From: JANXDG01 sp964561135
GTDB taxonomy: Bacteria > Elusimicrobiota > Endomicrobiia > DTEH01
Assembly (NCBI GenBank): GCA_964561135.1
Contig: CAZLOB010000078.1
Location: 1 to 5,499 of the forward strand
Length of the DNA stretch: 5,499 bases
Direction: 5' to 3'
Positions 4,948-5,499 of the stretch are shown piece by piece. Every line of letters begins with the position of its first letter. The stretch's first letter is position 1. The notes under the pieces were generated by a model. It ran no database searches, was not told the DNA's origin, and saw only the letters and a program-made list of their open reading frames with translations. The position numbers and the translations under genes were made by a program.

Positions 4948-5499
4948 ACCCCAATGCCTGCCTTATTGAAATTTTTCTTATAACAAACAAAGGATATATT
5001 GCTGAAAATACAGGAACTAATGAGGAAAACAAAAATGGTAAGACTAAATAATCAATTTTTAATGAAGTATAAATTCTATCTTCAGCAATAAAAGTAACCA
5101 TATCTTTTGAAGCTTCAGATATTGAGAACCCATATACTGAAAAATAATAAAGGATGCCAGCACCTAATAAAATACCTATTGTTGCACCTATTAAACCAAT
5201 AACTAACATCTCAGTTAATATCATTATATTAACATCTTTTCTTGTAAAACCTAAGGATAAAAAACTGCCTATATCACGGATTCTATCCAACAAAGAAATT
5301 AAAACTGTATTCATTATTCCTACTATAGCTATAAGTAAAAATATCAAATATAAAATTAGATAAAAAATTTTGCCATATTCTACTGATAAAACAAGCGCGC
5401 CTAAAAGGTCTTTCCAACTTAAGTATTCAAGATTATATTTTTCTAAAATATTTGTGATTTTTTCTTTAAAACCAACTGCTTTGTTGAAATCGTCAAAAA
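4940..5499 (-). CDS. FtsX/LolC/MacB-type ABC transporter permease (first of two), C-terminal part
   Basis: The frame is open from the window edge to TAA at 4940-4942, giving about 186 C-terminal residues of a protein normally near 400; the start is outside the window. Visible parts are the end of the periplasmic domain (FDDFNKAVGFKEKITNIL, then LSWKDLLGAL) and TM2 (YFLILYLIFLLIAIVGIM-like hydrophobic run around 5375-5310). Then come the motif DRIRDIGSFLSLGFTRKDV, TM3 (LVIGLIGATIGILLGAGILYYF), TM4 (YLVLPFLFSSLVPVFSAIYP) and the closing RKISIRQALGYV. IMNTVL before DRIRDIG is typical of LolC/LolE/MacB permeases. TTG at 5347 falls inside TM2 and is not a real start, because coding similarity continues well upstream. 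It overlaps the next permease gene by 8 bp. The two are divergent in sequence, which fits a heterodimer rather than a recent duplication. Confidence 0.92.
   Translation of the reverse strand, partial: FDDFNKAVGFKEKITNILEKYNLEYLSWKDLLGALVLSVEYGKIFYLILYLIFLLIAIVGIMNTVLISLLDRIRDIGSFLSLGFTRKDVNIMILTEMLVIGLIGATIGILLGAGILYYFSVYGFSISEASKDMVTFIAEDRIYTSLKIDYLVLPFLFSSLVPVFSAIYPLFVIRKISIRQALGYV

Noticed and set aside
4940..5347. Treating the first permease as a complete 135-residue protein starting at TTG 5347
   Set aside because: The frame continues open to the window edge with recognisable permease sequence; TTG 5347 is in the middle of a transmembrane helix.
5154..5363. Plus-strand 69-codon open frame
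   Set aside because: Antisense to the transmembrane part of the first permease gene, which is clearly coding.

Overview
The window is strongly AT-rich. Every gene I can support lies on the minus strand, so the reading order is from high to low coordinates. The host is a diderm (outer-membrane) bacterium: there is a signal-peptide-bearing beta-barrel protein ending in phenylalanine, a periplasmic LolA-like protein, and a LolD/MacB-type ABC exporter. TGA and TAA act as ordinary stops and at least two genes have clear Shine-Dalgarno sites. I cannot name the phylum from the sequence alone; an uncultured, low-GC, Gram-negative lineage fits.

Layout in transcription order. (1) 5499-4940: C-terminal part of an FtsX/LolC/MacB-type permease whose 5' end is outside the window. 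(2) 4947-3706: a second, full-length FtsX-type permease, overlapping the first by 8 bp. (3) 3705-3411: a gene-free gap filled with palindromic repeats and an AT-rich tandem repeat. (4) 3410-2700: a secreted LolA-like 'outer membrane lipoprotein-sorting' protein (COG2834 type). (5) 2677-2006: a LolD-type ABC ATPase. (6) 2009-894: an outer-membrane beta-barrel protein, coupled to the ATPase by an ATGA overlap. (7) 893-528: a second gene-free gap packed with the same palindromic repeats. (8) 527-1: N-terminal 175 residues of a major facilitator superfamily transporter running off the window.

Genes 1-6 look like one trans-envelope system. Two inner-membrane permeases and one ATPase would form a LolCDE/MacB-like machine, the LolA-like protein would carry a lipid or lipoprotein across the periplasm, and the barrel would be the outer-membrane partner or acceptor. 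The individual families are known; the substrate and the barrel's role are inference.

The most unusual content is non-coding. Twelve hairpins of three related types (A, B, C) fill both gaps. Nearly all carry the pentamer GTAGG immediately 5' of the stem, and they are arranged as inverted pairs with the heads outward. This is the architecture of REP/BIME elements mobilised by TnpA-REP (RAYT) HUH transposases. A 162-bp composite of four hairpins occurs once in each gap, about 90% identical by hand count. Stem differences between copies are often compensated, so the fold, not only the sequence, appears to be maintained. One copy sits where the ribosome binding site of the MFS gene should be, and one cluster splits the ABC operon. 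No transposase gene is present in the window.
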